Source: an uncultured Siphonobacter sp.
GTDB lineage: Bacteria; Bacteroidota; Bacteroidia; Cytophagales; Spirosomataceae
Reading direction: 5' to 3'
Length of the DNA: 64,000 nucleotides
Assembly (NCBI GenBank): GCA_913774715.1
Contig: CAJYHS010000065.1
Location: 1 to 64,000 of the forward strand
The position numbers and the translations under genes are program-made. The notes beneath the pieces are model-generated. The model did not search any database and was not told where the DNA came from. It worked only from the letters and a program-made list of their open reading frames with translations. Positions 51,264-60,498 of the stretch are shown here, in pieces. Within the stretch, counting starts at the first letter, position 1. Each line of letters opens with the position of its first letter.

Positions 51264-54200
51264 ATGCGGCATTTATTACTGACTGCTCTGGGAGCTTTGC
51301 TGCTGGCTCAAAGCCCGGCCCTGCTTGCTCAGACTCCCCCTGAAACCTTACTGGTGCGGCAGCCCACTTTATCGAAAACGCACATTGCCTTTACGTACGG
51401 CGGTGACCTTTGGGTGGCCAATCGGGATGGATCACAACCCCGCCGATTAACCATTGCTCCCGGAACAGAAACCGGACCGCTGTTTTCACCTGACGGACAG
51501 ACTATTGCTTTTACGGCGAATTACGATGGTAACGTCGACGTATATACCATTTCGATTAACGGGGGTGAACCCAAACGCATGACCTGGCACCCCAGTGCGG
51601 ACATCGTTCGGGGCTGGTCTCCCGATGGAAAGCGGCTGTTATTCACCTCTACGGGCGAATCCATGACCCCGCGTTATGCCAAGTTATTTACGGTTTCTCT
51701 GAACGGCGAGTTACCTCAGGAGTTACCTTTCATCATGACGGGTAACTGGGGAAGTTATTCGCCTGATGGCAAAACGTTGGCGTATACCACCATTTCCGAT
51801 GCGTTTAATACCTGGAAGCGGTATCGCGGTGGGATGACAACACCCATTCGGCTGGTGGATCTGAAAACGCTGGAATCGGAAGTGATTCCTCACGTAAATG
51901 CTTCGGATGTACAGCCCGTCTGGATTGGTTCGAAAATCTATTTCCTCTCGGACCGGAACCGGATCATGAACGTCTTTGAATTTGACCGTTCTACCAAACA
52001 GGTTCGGCAGGTTACCAAGTATACCGATTACGACGTAAAAACGCTCACGGGCAATGGTTCGGAGTTAGTTTTTGAATACGCAGGCCGCATTCATACGCTG
52101 GACCCTGCTTCGGGTAAAGCGACGGCTGTTCCGGTGAGCATTTCTCCCGAAATTCTGGCTTTACGCCCTACCTGGAAGAACGTTTCCAATATGATTCGCA
52201 GTGCCAGCCTGTCGCCCAGCGGCGTGCGGGTTGCCCTGGAAGCTCGCGGTGATATCTATACCGTTCCCGCCAAAAAAGGCGACTGGCGTAACCTGACGCA
52301 GACGGACGGGTCGCACGACCGTAATCCAGTCTGGTCTCCTAAGGGCGATAAAATTGCTTACGTTTCTGACGCTTCCGGCGAATATCAATTGTATCTGATC
52401 GATCAGAAGGGGGAGAAAGAACCCGAAGCTATTTCGCTCGGTGATCCTTCCTTTTACCGGCTTGATGAATTCTCACCCGATGGTAAAAAGATTCTGTATC
52501 AGGATAAAAAACTGAACCTCTGGTACATGGATTTGTCGGCTAAGAAACCCGTGAAGATTGCAACGGACACGTACGGCCCAAGTACGAATCTGGAAGGTCA
52601 TTTCTCGCCCGATAGTAAGTGGATTGTATTTTCCGAAAAACAGAAAAATTACCTCAATACCATCTTCCTCTACGAAGTGGCAACGGGTAAACGGACTGCC
52701 GTTACCGACGGAAAAAGTGACGCGAACAATCCTGCCTTTAGCCGCGATGGCAAGTACCTGTTCTTCACGGCCAGCACCAACACAGCTACGACCGTCAGCG
52801 GCCTCGATATGAGTGCGTACGACCGTCGGGTAACAAATAGCATATACGTAGCAGTACTGAATGCGAAGGATCCTTCCCCATTCGCTCCGGAGTCGGACGA
52901 AGAGAAGGTTTCTGACTCGGAGAAAGCGAATGATGAGAAGAAAGCAGACGAGAAAAAGTCCGATAAGAAAGACGACAAAAAAGACAGCAAGAAGTCCGAA
53001 GACAAGAAAGACGAGCCCAAAAAGGATGACACGACGCCGAAGGTCATCGTGGATCTGGAGGGCCTTAGCCAACGCATTCTGGCACTCCCTGTTCCGTCGG
53101 CTGCTCTCGGTAATCTGGCCGTAGCCGATGGTGGAAAGTTATTCTACGTCAATTATGGTGATGCCATTACTCGTCCGGCTCTGCATCGCTTTGACCTGAA
53201 GGAACGTAAAACGGAACCTTTCTTACCCGGTATCGGCAGTTATACCCTCAGTGCGGATGGCAAAAAGCTGTTATACTTTGGCGGCAGTTCAAACATCGGT
53301 ATTGTTGACGTCGGAGGGAAAGTAAATCCCGGCGATGGTAAAATTGAAGTAAGTAACCTCCAGGCTCAGATTGATCCCAAGCACGAGTGGAAGCAGATGA
53401 TCGATGAATTCTGGCGGATTGAGCGGGATTACTTCTACGTGCCCAATATGCACGGAGCCGACTGGAAAGGTGTCAAAGAAAAGTACGCCAGATTCCTGCC
53501 TCACGTTTCACATCGATCTGATCTGAATTACGTCATTGCAGAAATGATGGGTGAAATGGTAGTTGGTCACAACTACGTTTCCGGAGGAGATTTTCCAGAA
53601 GTAAAACCCATTCAGGTAGGCTTGTTAGGAGCTGACTACGAAATCGACAATGGCTATTACCGCTTCAAAAAGGTATACAACGGCGAAAACTGGAATCCGA
53701 ATCTGAAAGCACCTCTAACTCAGCCGGGTGTAAACGTTAAGACAGGAGAATACTTAATTGCCGTTAATGGTCGTCCAGTAAAAGCGACGGATAACGTGTA
53801 CAGTTTCTTCGAAAATCTGGTGGGCAAACAGGTTACCTTAACGGTTAATAGCAAACCTTCTGAATCTGGTGCCCGCAAGGTAACTGTCGTTCCCATTGCT
53901 AGCGAAACGGGTCTTCGTCAGATGAACTGGGTAGAAGAGAATCGTAAGAAAGTAGACGCAGCCACGAACGGAAAGGTAGCTTACGTATACCTACCTAATA
54001 CGGGCGGAGACGGTTACGAATTTTTCAATCGGTATTACTACAGCCAGCTTGACAAAGAAGCCGTAATCATTGACGAACGTTTCAACGGTGGTGGATTTGT
54101 AGCTGACTATATCATTGACATGCTTAACCGTCCGTTGTTGAGCTACTGGGGGAGTCGTGAAGGTCGTCCGTTCTCCTCTCCTGCGGCTTCTATTTACGGG

Positions 54201-54581
54201 CCTAAGGTAATGCTGGTGAATGAATACGCCGGTTCGGGTGGCGATGCTCTGCCAAACTTCTTCCGTCGCCGGAATTTAGGGACCATCATCGGTAAGCGAA
54301 CCTGGGGCGGATTAGTGGGAATCTCTGGTTATCCTTCGCTGATTGACGGAGGATCCGTTACTTCTCCTAGCTTCGGTATCTTTACGCCTGATGGCAAATG
54401 GGAAGTAGAGAACATTGGTGTGGCTCCTGATATTGAAGTAGAAATGGCCCCCAAGGATACTCAAAATGGAAAAGACCCCCAGTTAGATAAGGCTATTGAA
54501 ACCATTCTGGATCAGCTGAAGAAGAACCCTGTAAAGCGTTTGGAAACAGCTCCTCAACCCGATACGCGAGCGAATAATTAA
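51264..54581 (+). CDS. Exported tricorn-like S41 protease with PD40 propeller
   Basis: From ATG 51264 the protein is 1105 residues. A signal peptide (MRHLLLTALGALLLAQSPALLAQ) is followed by a propeller of PD40/WD40-like repeats (FSPDGQTIAFT, WSPDGKRLLFT, FSPDGKKILYQ). A highly charged Lys/Asp/Glu linker spans about residues 543-592. A second small beta domain follows, then a PDZ domain (about 845-880) and the S41 catalytic domain with VNEYAGSGGDALPNFFRR (nucleophile Ser) and TIIGKRTWGG. TTG at 51222 would put 14 extra residues before the signal. It degrades peptides in the periplasm. Confidence 0.9.
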   Translation: MRHLLLTALGALLLAQSPALLAQTPPETLLVRQPTLSKTHIAFTYGGDLWVANRDGSQPRRLTIAPGTETGPLFSPDGQTIAFTANYDGNVDVYTISINGGEPKRMTWHPSADIVRGWSPDGKRLLFTSTGESMTPRYAKLFTVSLNGELPQELPFIMTGNWGSYSPDGKTLAYTTISDAFNTWKRYRGGMTTPIRLVDLKTLESEVIPHVNASDVQPVWIGSKIYFLSDRNRIMNVFEFDRSTKQVRQVTKYTDYDVKTLTGNGSELVFEYAGRIHTLDPASGKATAVPVSISPEILALRPTWKNVSNMIRSASLSPSGVRVALEARGDIYTVPAKKGDWRNLTQTDGSHDRNPVWSPKGDKIAYVSDASGEYQLYLIDQKGEKEPEAISLGDPSFYRLDEFSPDGKKILYQDKKLNLWYMDLSAKKPVKIATDTYGPSTNLEGHFSPDSKWIVFSEKQKNYLNTIFLYEVATGKRTAVTDGKSDANNPAFSRDGKYLFFTASTNTATTVSGLDMSAYDRRVTNSIYVAVLNAKDPSPFAPESDEEKVSDSEKANDEKKADEKKSDKKDDKKDSKKSEDKKDEPKKDDTTPKVIVDLEGLSQRILALPVPSAALGNLAVADGGKLFYVNYGDAITRPALHRFDLKERKTEPFLPGIGSYTLSADGKKLLYFGGSSNIGIVDVGGKVNPGDGKIEVSNLQAQIDPKHEWKQMIDEFWRIERDYFYVPNMHGADWKGVKEKYARFLPHVSHRSDLNYVIAEMMGEMVVGHNYVSGGDFPEVKPIQVGLLGADYEIDNGYYRFKKVYNGENWNPNLKAPLTQPGVNVKTGEYLIAVNGRPVKATDNVYSFFENLVGKQVTLTVNSKPSESGARKVTVVPIASETGLRQMNWVEENRKKVDAATNGKVAYVYLPNTGGDGYEFFNRYYYSQLDKEAVIIDERFNGGGFVADYIIDMLNRPLLSYWGSREGRPFSSPAASIYGPKVMLVNEYAGSGGDALPNFFRRRNLGTIIGKRTWGGLVGISGYPSLIDGGSVTSPSFGIFTPDGKWEVENIGVAPDIEVEMAPKDTQNGKDPQLDKAIETILDQLKKNPVKRLETAPQPDTRANN

Positions 54582-54591
54582 TTAATTTTCC

Positions 54592-54660
54592 TAATAAAAA
54601 GTCGAGACTCCTGTATTACTTAATGCTATTAATTAATACAGGAGTCTCGACTTTTTATTA
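54592..54660. terminator. Very long hairpin terminator, 27-bp perfect arms
   Basis: 54592-54618 and 54634-54660 are exact reverse complements around a 15-base A/T loop. Arm ends contain A5 and T5 runs, so it should act in both directions. It starts 10 bases after the S41 protease stop. Confidence 0.85.
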
Positions 54661-55335
54661 AAACCTTTTTAAGGTAATTACAGCCTGATTACTTATCATT
54701 TTCAATTATTAAAAAACCTGATTTATACTTGATATTATCTAAAGATAATAACCAGATTTCTGTAAATTTTTAAGTTCAAAATGTACCAGATAGTCAGCAA
54801 ATAGAATCAAAAAAACACTTGTCAAAACCTTGTTAATCAGAGTACTTTAGTCTTTCTTTTTTTATACAATTAGCCTTTCTGTTAGCTACGTTACTGGTTT
54901 CAGAAGTTTCCATTAAGAAAAACCGGTTGTAACTAACACATACTTAAATTTAATTTATGATCTTTGCGGCCTCATACCAAGCTCACCTATTACTAAAGCT
55001 CTCTGAGCTTTCATATATAGTAAAACGTCTTAACATCGTTTCTTCCAACCCTATCTGTAACGATGCGTCGTGCAGGTAAAACGATGTTCATTACTGGCGG
55101 TTATCTGACAAACCATTATTCATATGAGTAATGGTTTTCTCCTGTATTAGTGAATTCCAGAAACTATCCATTCTTCATTTTTTTATCGTTTAATAAAAAG
55201 TTTACGGTTTTTCCTGAGCATTCTACGTTCTGCTACCGAACGGATATAATTTTATCTTTACAAATTATAACTCTAGTAATTTTCACTCATTCCTAGTACC
55301 TTGCTTTCTACCTCTACCATTAATCTATTTTACCA
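54661..55335. other. 675-base A/T-rich gene-free region
   Basis: No convincing protein gene on either strand; a 40-codon frame (54957-55079) is noted as weak. Structure present: AACATCGTTT (55032-55041) with AAACGATGTT (55079-55088), and AAACCATTA (55110-55118) with TAATGGTTT (55129-55137). TATCTTTA near 55252 resembles a -7 box for the following gene. The region could hold a small RNA, but nothing proves it. Confidence 0.5.
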
Positions 55336-56520
55336 GTGCGAACTACTGCTGATTTTCAGTCGCAGCGACTGATTTCTATGGACGTGTATCGGGGCTTCGT
55401 GATGTTCCTGATGATGGCCGAAGTATTACAGTTTTTCCAGATTCATGAAGCCTTTCCTCAAAGTACGTTCTGGGCTTTTTTAGCTCATCACCAAAGTCAC
55501 GCTGACTGGCTGGGATGTACCCTACACGATCTGATCCAGCCTTCTTTTTCGTTTCTGGTAGGTGTAGCTCTACCTTATTCGCTGGCCAGTCGGCAAGCAA
55601 AAGAGCAACCCTATCGGGTTCAGCTTCGACACACGCTTCAACGTTCGTTAATTCTGGTTTTACTGGGTATCTTTCTACGCTCGGTTGGGCACCATCAGAC
55701 GAATTTTACTTTTGAAGATACGCTCACTCAAATCGGGTTAGGTTACCCTTTCCTTTTCATCTTAGCCCACCAAACCAAGCGACGAGCCTGGAGAGCTCTG
55801 TTCCTAATCCCTTTTTTGTATTGGCTGGCTTTCATGCTCTATCCCGTTCCGGCTATTGATCCCCAAACCGTAGGCGTTCCGACAGACTGGCCTTACCATT
55901 TTACAGGTTGGGCCGCTCATTTCAATAAAAACACTAATCTGGCCTGGGCTTTCGACACCTGGTTTTTGAACCTGTTCCCGCGTGAAAAGCCCTTTCTGTT
56001 TAACGGAGGCGGCTATGCTACTCTGAGCTTCATACCTACTTTAGCTACTATGATCCTGGGCTTACAGGCGGGAAAATGGCTAAAAGCGGGCTTACCGGGA
56101 GAGTTACTGATGCGGCGGTTTATCTTCATGGGCATTGCGGGATTAGGGCTGGGATGGCTGTTTACCATTACTGGTATTTGCCCCTCCGTCAAACGCATCT
56201 GGACCCCCTCCTGGGTTTTATTCAGTGGAGGCTGGTGTTTCCTATTACTGGCTGGATTCTATTATGTGGTAGATATACTGAAGTTTCGAAGCTGGGCTAC
56301 GTTTTTCATCGTCATTGGCATGAATTCCATTGCCGCTTATGTGATAGCTCACCTGTTTGAACCCTTCATTGCCGAAACCTTCCAGACGCATTTGGGTCCG
56401 TCAATCTTTTTGATTTTTGGCGAGGCCTATGAGCCTTTAACGAAGGGAGTTTTTGTTCTAGCGGGTTACTGGCTCATCTTATATGCCATGTATCGCAAAA
56501 AGATCTTCGTGCGGATTTAA
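55336..56520 (+). CDS. HGSNAT/DUF5009-like membrane acyltransferase
   Basis: A 394-residue polytopic protein with about 10 helices. [17 protein letters not shown] and [36 protein letters not shown] match the heparan-alpha-glucosaminide N-acetyltransferase-like family (His in HADW as catalytic candidate). It may acetylate a sugar at the membrane. The start is GTG at 55336; the ATG at 55378 would cut into the conserved RLISMD motif. Its TAA stop shares the TTAA tetramer with the stop of the convergent pirin gene. Confidence 0.82.
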   Translation: MRTTADFQSQRLISMDVYRGFVMFLMMAEVLQFFQIHEAFPQSTFWAFLAHHQSHADWLGCTLHDLIQPSFSFLVGVALPYSLASRQAKEQPYRVQLRHTLQRSLILVLLGIFLRSVGHHQTNFTFEDTLTQIGLGYPFLFILAHQTKRRAWRALFLIPFLYWLAFMLYPVPAIDPQTVGVPTDWPYHFTGWAAHFNKNTNLAWAFDTWFLNLFPREKPFLFNGGGYATLSFIPTLATMILGLQAGKWLKAGLPGELLMRRFIFMGIAGLGLGWLFTITGICPSVKRIWTPSWVLFSGGWCFLLLAGFYYVVDILKFRSWATFFIVIGMNSIAAYVIAHLFEPFIAETFQTHLGPSIFLIFGEAYEPLTKGVFVLAGYWLILYAMYRKKIFVRI

Positions 56521-57221
56521 TCTGCTATCTCTAGAACCAATAAAAGAGCATTATTGGAAAGGGCTTCAAACTCTATTTTCCCGCAGTTTTTTAACGACAA
56601 ACCATCCCGGCTTTCGAGCAGACGATCCTGCACTTCGAAAGCTCCTTCGATAACGAAGATATAAACGCCATGCTCGGGTTTAGAAACCTGATACTCGGAT
56701 TGCGTACGTCCGTCGTATTTTCCGATGAAGGCCCGAACTCTACTAGTAATCTCTGGTTTTTGCAGAGCCAAAAACGTATTCATTTCCGTCAGATCAATAT
56801 CCTGAATCGACATCTGCTCTTCAGCTCCTGGATTAGTTACCCAGATTTGCAGGAAGTTAATTAAGGTATCCGGGTAAGGATTAGTAAGTTCATAACCTCC
56901 CGTCTGAGCAGACAGGTGTAAAATTTCTCCCGGCGAGACGAATCCTGTCTTCCCTTTGGTCAAACGATATTGTAACCCGCCGGAAAGGGGTATGATCATT
57001 ACTTCCGTTCCCTGTTCAATACTCATGCCGAGGCTTGCTTCCGCCGCCAGAGTATCATCATTCAGCACCTGCAAGGCTCCAAATGGCGTACGCCCTTCGG
57101 CCTGATAGGCACCGAAATTGAAAGTATGCAGACTTCTGAACCACTCCAGTCCGGTATATCCCCGCTGACTGGATAAGTAAATTCTAGCCTCAGCTGAATC
57201 AGTCATTACTTTAGCACTCAT
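56517..57221 (-). CDS. Pirin-family bicupin
   Basis: A 234-residue two-cupin protein. [58 protein letters not shown] is the pirin N-terminal cupin, although the usual HPH metal cluster reads SLGMS here. The C-terminal cupin ([18 protein letters not shown]) is typical. Loss of the metal histidines suggests it lacks quercetinase activity. Its start overlaps the 175-residue gene upstream by 11 bases, so the two are coupled. Confidence 0.8.
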   Translation of the reverse strand: MSAKVMTDSAEARIYLSSQRGYTGLEWFRSLHTFNFGAYQAEGRTPFGALQVLNDDTLAAEASLGMSIEQGTEVMIIPLSGGLQYRLTKGKTGFVSPGEILHLSAQTGGYELTNPYPDTLINFLQIWVTNPGAEEQMSIQDIDLTEMNTFLALQKPEITSRVRAFIGKYDGRTQSEYQVSKPEHGVYIFVIEGAFEVQDRLLESRDGLSLKNCGKIEFEALSNNALLLVLEIAD

Positions 57222-57738
57222 GAGCCTGAATCGAATGAATGTTTAAAAAGGGTTGTAGTGGAATCAGATCTGTTTCGACTTCCTTACCGTCTTGTATTTC
57301 TTTCCGCTGATCCCCGTAGGCAATCAGCAGGTTAGGTCCAACGGTATCAATCCACGTCAATGGTTCGGTATAAAAGTAAATCGCAACGGCGTGCTCTTCT
57401 TTCCGCTCCATGTGCGAGTGAATGATTTCAAAACGGAAATTTTTAAAAGGCAGACACCGCTTTCCATAGGCATTACTCACGTCCGGAATCAGATCGTTCA
57501 ATTGTCGAATATAGCCGATTGCCGCTGTGCTCACCAGGTAATGCAAACGGTCCGCCTGCGGCACATGAGTCAGTAACTCTGCGAAGGTCTGATACCGGCC
57601 TTCCTGATCGTAAAACTGAGCCTGCATGAAGAATTCCCGCTGGGTATCTTCAAAAACCTGCCGATCCCAGGCCTGAGCCGAAGCCGCATTAATTACTTTC
57701 CGGTACCCCAATCGAATCATACGCTTTACCATCACCAT
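57211..57738 (-). CDS. Conserved-looking protein of unknown function
   Basis: A 175-residue soluble protein with no signal peptide or membrane segment. The middle (RFEIIHSHMERKEEHAVAIYFYTEPLTWIDTVGPNLLIAYGDQ) looks like a beta-rich domain, and the N-terminal half is helical with several aromatic residues. I recognise no family. Its 3' end overlaps the start of the pirin gene by 11 bases, so the two products are probably made together. A terminator-like hairpin lies just upstream. Confidence 0.7.
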   Translation of the reverse strand: MVMVKRMIRLGYRKVINAASAQAWDRQVFEDTQREFFMQAQFYDQEGRYQTFAELLTHVPQADRLHYLVSTAAIGYIRQLNDLIPDVSNAYGKRCLPFKNFRFEIIHSHMERKEEHAVAIYFYTEPLTWIDTVGPNLLIAYGDQRKEIQDGKEVETDLIPLQPFLNIHSIQAHEC

Positions 57739-57753
57739 AAAGAGAAAGAGAAA

Positions 57754-57776
57754 GTCTGGATATGAATGATCCAGAC
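57754..57776 (-). terminator. Stem-loop after the intradiol dioxygenase gene
   Basis: GTCTGGAT (57754-57761) pairs with ATCCAGAC (57769-57776). A pyrimidine-rich TTTCTCTTTC tract follows on the minus strand. Confidence 0.55.
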
Positions 57777-57789
57777 CTTCAATAATAAT

Positions 57790-58518
57790 TTAAGCACTGA
57801 CGACAATCGTATGGGTGATAACGTAACCCGCAGAAATACTACCCGTTAAAGTGCCCATTTCCAGCGAAACCGAATCAGAGAATATGTTATCCTTTGCATT
57901 GGTTGTATCTTGTTTCCCTTTTTTATAGTAATTGGTGGCAGTAGTGTAAATCGTGTTGGTAACGTCTTCAGGAAAGGCTATCTGGGTTACTAATAATGAC
58001 TTCCCGCTGGAATTATAAATGTGTACGTGAATGTGGGTGGCCCGACCGGAATACCATCCCGGAAAGATGGATGTGAAGGTTACTAAACCCGCCGAGTCCG
58101 TCGTCTGGCGACCACGTAAGAAGTGTACCGACGAATAATTGGTGGACTGCATTTGCGTTCCGCCGTATTCGGAATAGTTACCGTCGGCATCGCAGTGCCA
58201 GATGTCTACCAAAGCTCCAGCCAGAGCGGCACAACTGTTATTTTTATCTTGAATAGTGATCTTAATCGTAAAATCCAAACCCGTCCGATCTGAACGAATG
58301 TCATTCGTAACCAATGAACTGGGAGATTTCGTGGGGAAAGGTCCTTCCGTTTCCGAAGGGGTAGAAGTACAGCTCCCTGTAGTCGTTTCAGTTCCTGAGC
58401 CAGAATCGGTCTCAGGCGTCGTGCTTTCAGTGTCTTTCTTACAGGAGCCTGCCAGGGGAGCAACGGCCATCAGGCCCAAAGCGGTAAAACCTCTCTTTAA
58501 AAAATCTTTACGTTCCAT
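57790..58518 (-). CDS. Exported intradiol ring-cleavage dioxygenase-like protein
   Basis: A 242-residue protein. RKDFLKRGFTALGLMAVAPLAGSCKKD is a signal with a possible lipobox (LAGSC) and a twin-charged Tat-like start. A Ser/Thr-rich spacer is followed by the intradiol core: ALVDIWHCDADGNYSEYGG (first Tyr ligand), IFPGWYSGRATHIHVHIYN (second Tyr and two His ligands). All four non-haem Fe(III) ligands of catechol/protocatechuate dioxygenases are present. An exported single-gene form without catechol pathway neighbours is common in Bacteroidota, and its substrate is unknown. Confidence 0.85.
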   Translation of the reverse strand: MERKDFLKRGFTALGLMAVAPLAGSCKKDTESTTPETDSGSGTETTTGSCTSTPSETEGPFPTKSPSSLVTNDIRSDRTGLDFTIKITIQDKNNSCAALAGALVDIWHCDADGNYSEYGGTQMQSTNYSSVHFLRGRQTTDSAGLVTFTSIFPGWYSGRATHIHVHIYNSSGKSLLVTQIAFPEDVTNTIYTTATNYYKKGKQDTTNAKDNIFSDSVSLEMGTLTGSISAGYVITHTIVVSA

Positions 58519-58624
58519 CGTTTTACGTATTGTGGTAGTTCTGTAAACAATACGTTGAACTCCCCCTTAACGTTGCAGCCTTTCAAAGCTTTGAGGTAAA
58601 CGCCCGAAATGTCTCGGTAAATGA

Positions 58625-59308
58625 TCAGTTGCGGAAGCGTTTCTGAAAGTCAGCTTCATAACTTGCCCCAATTGGAATCTCCTCATCAGCCAGCTGAATG
58701 ATCTTATTGCGTACGGATTCAATTCTGGAAAAGGGTACAATGAAGGAACGATGGACCCGAATAAAATCCTCAGCTGGTAACTGCTGCATGAGACTTTTCA
58801 TCGTCAGCCGGGCGACGATGGGCTTACTTTGGTGCAAGTGAATTTTCAGATAATCGTCGAGTCCTTCAACAAACATAATATCGGCTACATCAATTTTATA
58901 CACGCTGTAATCCGCCCGAATGTAAATGTAACGTGAAGGTTCCGACTGATTCAGAAACCGATGATACTCGCGGGCTTTGGTAACCGCCTGTTGAAACCGT
59001 TCGAAGGTAAAGGGCTTTAGCAGGTAATCAACGGCCTGAAGATTGAAACCTTCCACAGCGTATTCCGCGTAAGCCGTTGTGAAAATAACCATACATTTCT
59101 CGGGTAAGGATCGGTAGAAATCAATTCCGGAAATGGCGGGCATATTAATGTCCAGAAAGAGTAAATCAACCGGATTTTCCTGTAAGAACCTCGAAGCTTC
59201 GACGGTGCTGGTAAAGGTTTTCAAAAGCTCCACTCCTTCCCCTTTACTACAAAAATGAGTAATGATGCGAAGAGCGGGCGGTTCGTCGTCGATGGCAATG
59301 GCTTTCAT
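58625..59308 (-). CDS. LytTR-family response regulator
   Basis: A 227-residue regulator: a receiver with MKAIAIDDEPPALRII, phosphoacceptor Asp in LLFLDINMPAISGIDF, and Lys in LLKPF, then a LytTR DNA-binding domain (YIYIRADYSVYKIDVADIMFVEGLDDYLKIHLHQSKPI, VHRSFIVPFSRIESV). Its start overlaps the stop of the LytS-type kinase gene by 4 bases (ATGA), so the two are translationally coupled. Confidence 0.93.
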   Translation of the reverse strand: MKAIAIDDEPPALRIITHFCSKGEGVELLKTFTSTVEASRFLQENPVDLLFLDINMPAISGIDFYRSLPEKCMVIFTTAYAEYAVEGFNLQAVDYLLKPFTFERFQQAVTKAREYHRFLNQSEPSRYIYIRADYSVYKIDVADIMFVEGLDDYLKIHLHQSKPIVARLTMKSLMQQLPAEDFIRVHRSFIVPFSRIESVRNKIIQLADEEIPIGASYEADFQKRFRN

Positions 59309-60375
59309 AGCATTAAGGTCAGGTTAATGGTAAAGGTATCTTCTGAATCCTGAATATCTAGTTTATACCGATTCGGATAGAGTAACTCCAGTCGGGCTTT
59401 CGTATTTCGTAAACCGATACCGCCTGCGTTTTCGTCGGACGGGGACGTTCGTACTTTCTGGTTATAGACGAATAACTGTAATTGGTTTCCCTTCACCGTT
59501 ACCCGAATGACTATTGTGGATTGTCCTTCCGGGTTCACTCCGTATTTAAACGCATTTTCAATGAATGAAATCAGCAATAGCGGGGCAATCGTTTGCTGGG
59601 AAGCTAAGCTTGAACTTTGATACTGCACCCGCACGGTATCATCCAGTCGTATTTTCTGAAGAGCTACATACTGCCCGATGTAATCCAACTCTTTGTTCAG
59701 CGGAACCAGATCGTTCTGAGCATCGCGGATCACGTATCGCATAAAAGACGATAACTGGACAATAGCATCGGCGGTAGCATCGGATTTCTCAATGGCCAGT
59801 GAATAGATACTGTTAAGCGTATTGAAAAGAAAATGAGGGTTGATCTGAGCTTTCAGGTAGGATAACTCCGTCTGCAAACGATCCTGCTCGGATTGCTGCC
59901 AGCGATCATTGATCCGAAGCGACAGAGACAGAAATAAAGCCAGCAGGAATATGAATAACTTCTGGCTCAGAGCAAAATCCACGGGCGGTTTTTCATGAAA
60001 TTCCTGCCGGCGGGATGAAAAATCTTCCGTTTCAGGCGGCCTCATCTGAGGGCGAAAACTACCCTGTCCGCGGGGCGGCATTCGCCTAAAATCTTCATTC
60101 GGAAAAGCCGCGACGATGCATACAAAGGCGAGTAATGAAATCACTGCAAACGCAATGTATTTTTGGGGAAAGAAAAAACGGGGAATCAGTATGAAATAAC
60201 TCAGGTAAAAAAAAGCAACGATTAATGCCGTTGAAATCAGATTACTCCGCTCGTGTGGATTGGTTTTCAACTGTAACAAGTCAGGAAATCCATAGGGCGA
60301 AAAAACGTAAGGCAAAATGAAAAATGCCACGCCCGCAACCACCAGTCCTATCGTCCGATAGCTATTTTTTCTCAT
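59305..60375 (-). CDS. LytS-type sensor histidine kinase (His_kinase family)
   Basis: A 356-residue membrane kinase with four hydrophobic helices in the N-terminal 170 residues, interrupted by a Pro/Arg/Gln-rich loop. The cytoplasmic part contains LKAQINPHFLFNTLNSIYSLAIEKS (phosphoacceptor His in the PHFLFN motif), LLLISFIENAFKYGVNPEG (N box) and NAGGIGLRNTKARLELLYP (G box). It phosphorylates the LytTR regulator encoded immediately downstream with a 4-base overlap. Signal unknown. Confidence 0.92.
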   Translation of the reverse strand: MRKNSYRTIGLVVAGVAFFILPYVFSPYGFPDLLQLKTNPHERSNLISTALIVAFFYLSYFILIPRFFFPQKYIAFAVISLLAFVCIVAAFPNEDFRRMPPRGQGSFRPQMRPPETEDFSSRRQEFHEKPPVDFALSQKLFIFLLALFLSLSLRINDRWQQSEQDRLQTELSYLKAQINPHFLFNTLNSIYSLAIEKSDATADAIVQLSSFMRYVIRDAQNDLVPLNKELDYIGQYVALQKIRLDDTVRVQYQSSSLASQQTIAPLLLISFIENAFKYGVNPEGQSTIVIRVTVKGNQLQLFVYNQKVRTSPSDENAGGIGLRNTKARLELLYPNRYKLDIQDSEDTFTINLTLML

Positions 60376-60462
60376 GCCTTTCTTTTGGATCGTATTTCTG
60401 CTGCTGAAACTACAAAAGCTAATTCCAAAGCAAAAATCTGTACGGTAAACGACCGGAATCCG

Positions 60463-60470
60463 TAGGTTTG
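60463..60470 (+). promoter_or_regulatory. -7 box (TAGGTTTG) for the methyltransferase gene
   Basis: TAGGTTTG matches TAnnTTTG 28 bases upstream of the ATG at 60499. No well-spaced TTG seen. Confidence 0.45.
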
Positions 60471-60498
60471 TAGCTTTCTGATCTTATACTCTATTCCT

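Noticed and set aside
52473-53124. Three long overlapping ORFs on both strands inside the S41 protease gene
   Set aside because: They arise from the Lys/Asp-rich linker codons; the plus-strand protease frame is clearly the real one.
54957-55079. 40-codon plus-strand ORF in the large gap
   Set aside because: No family, no start signal, and it overlaps an inverted repeat; kept only as a note.
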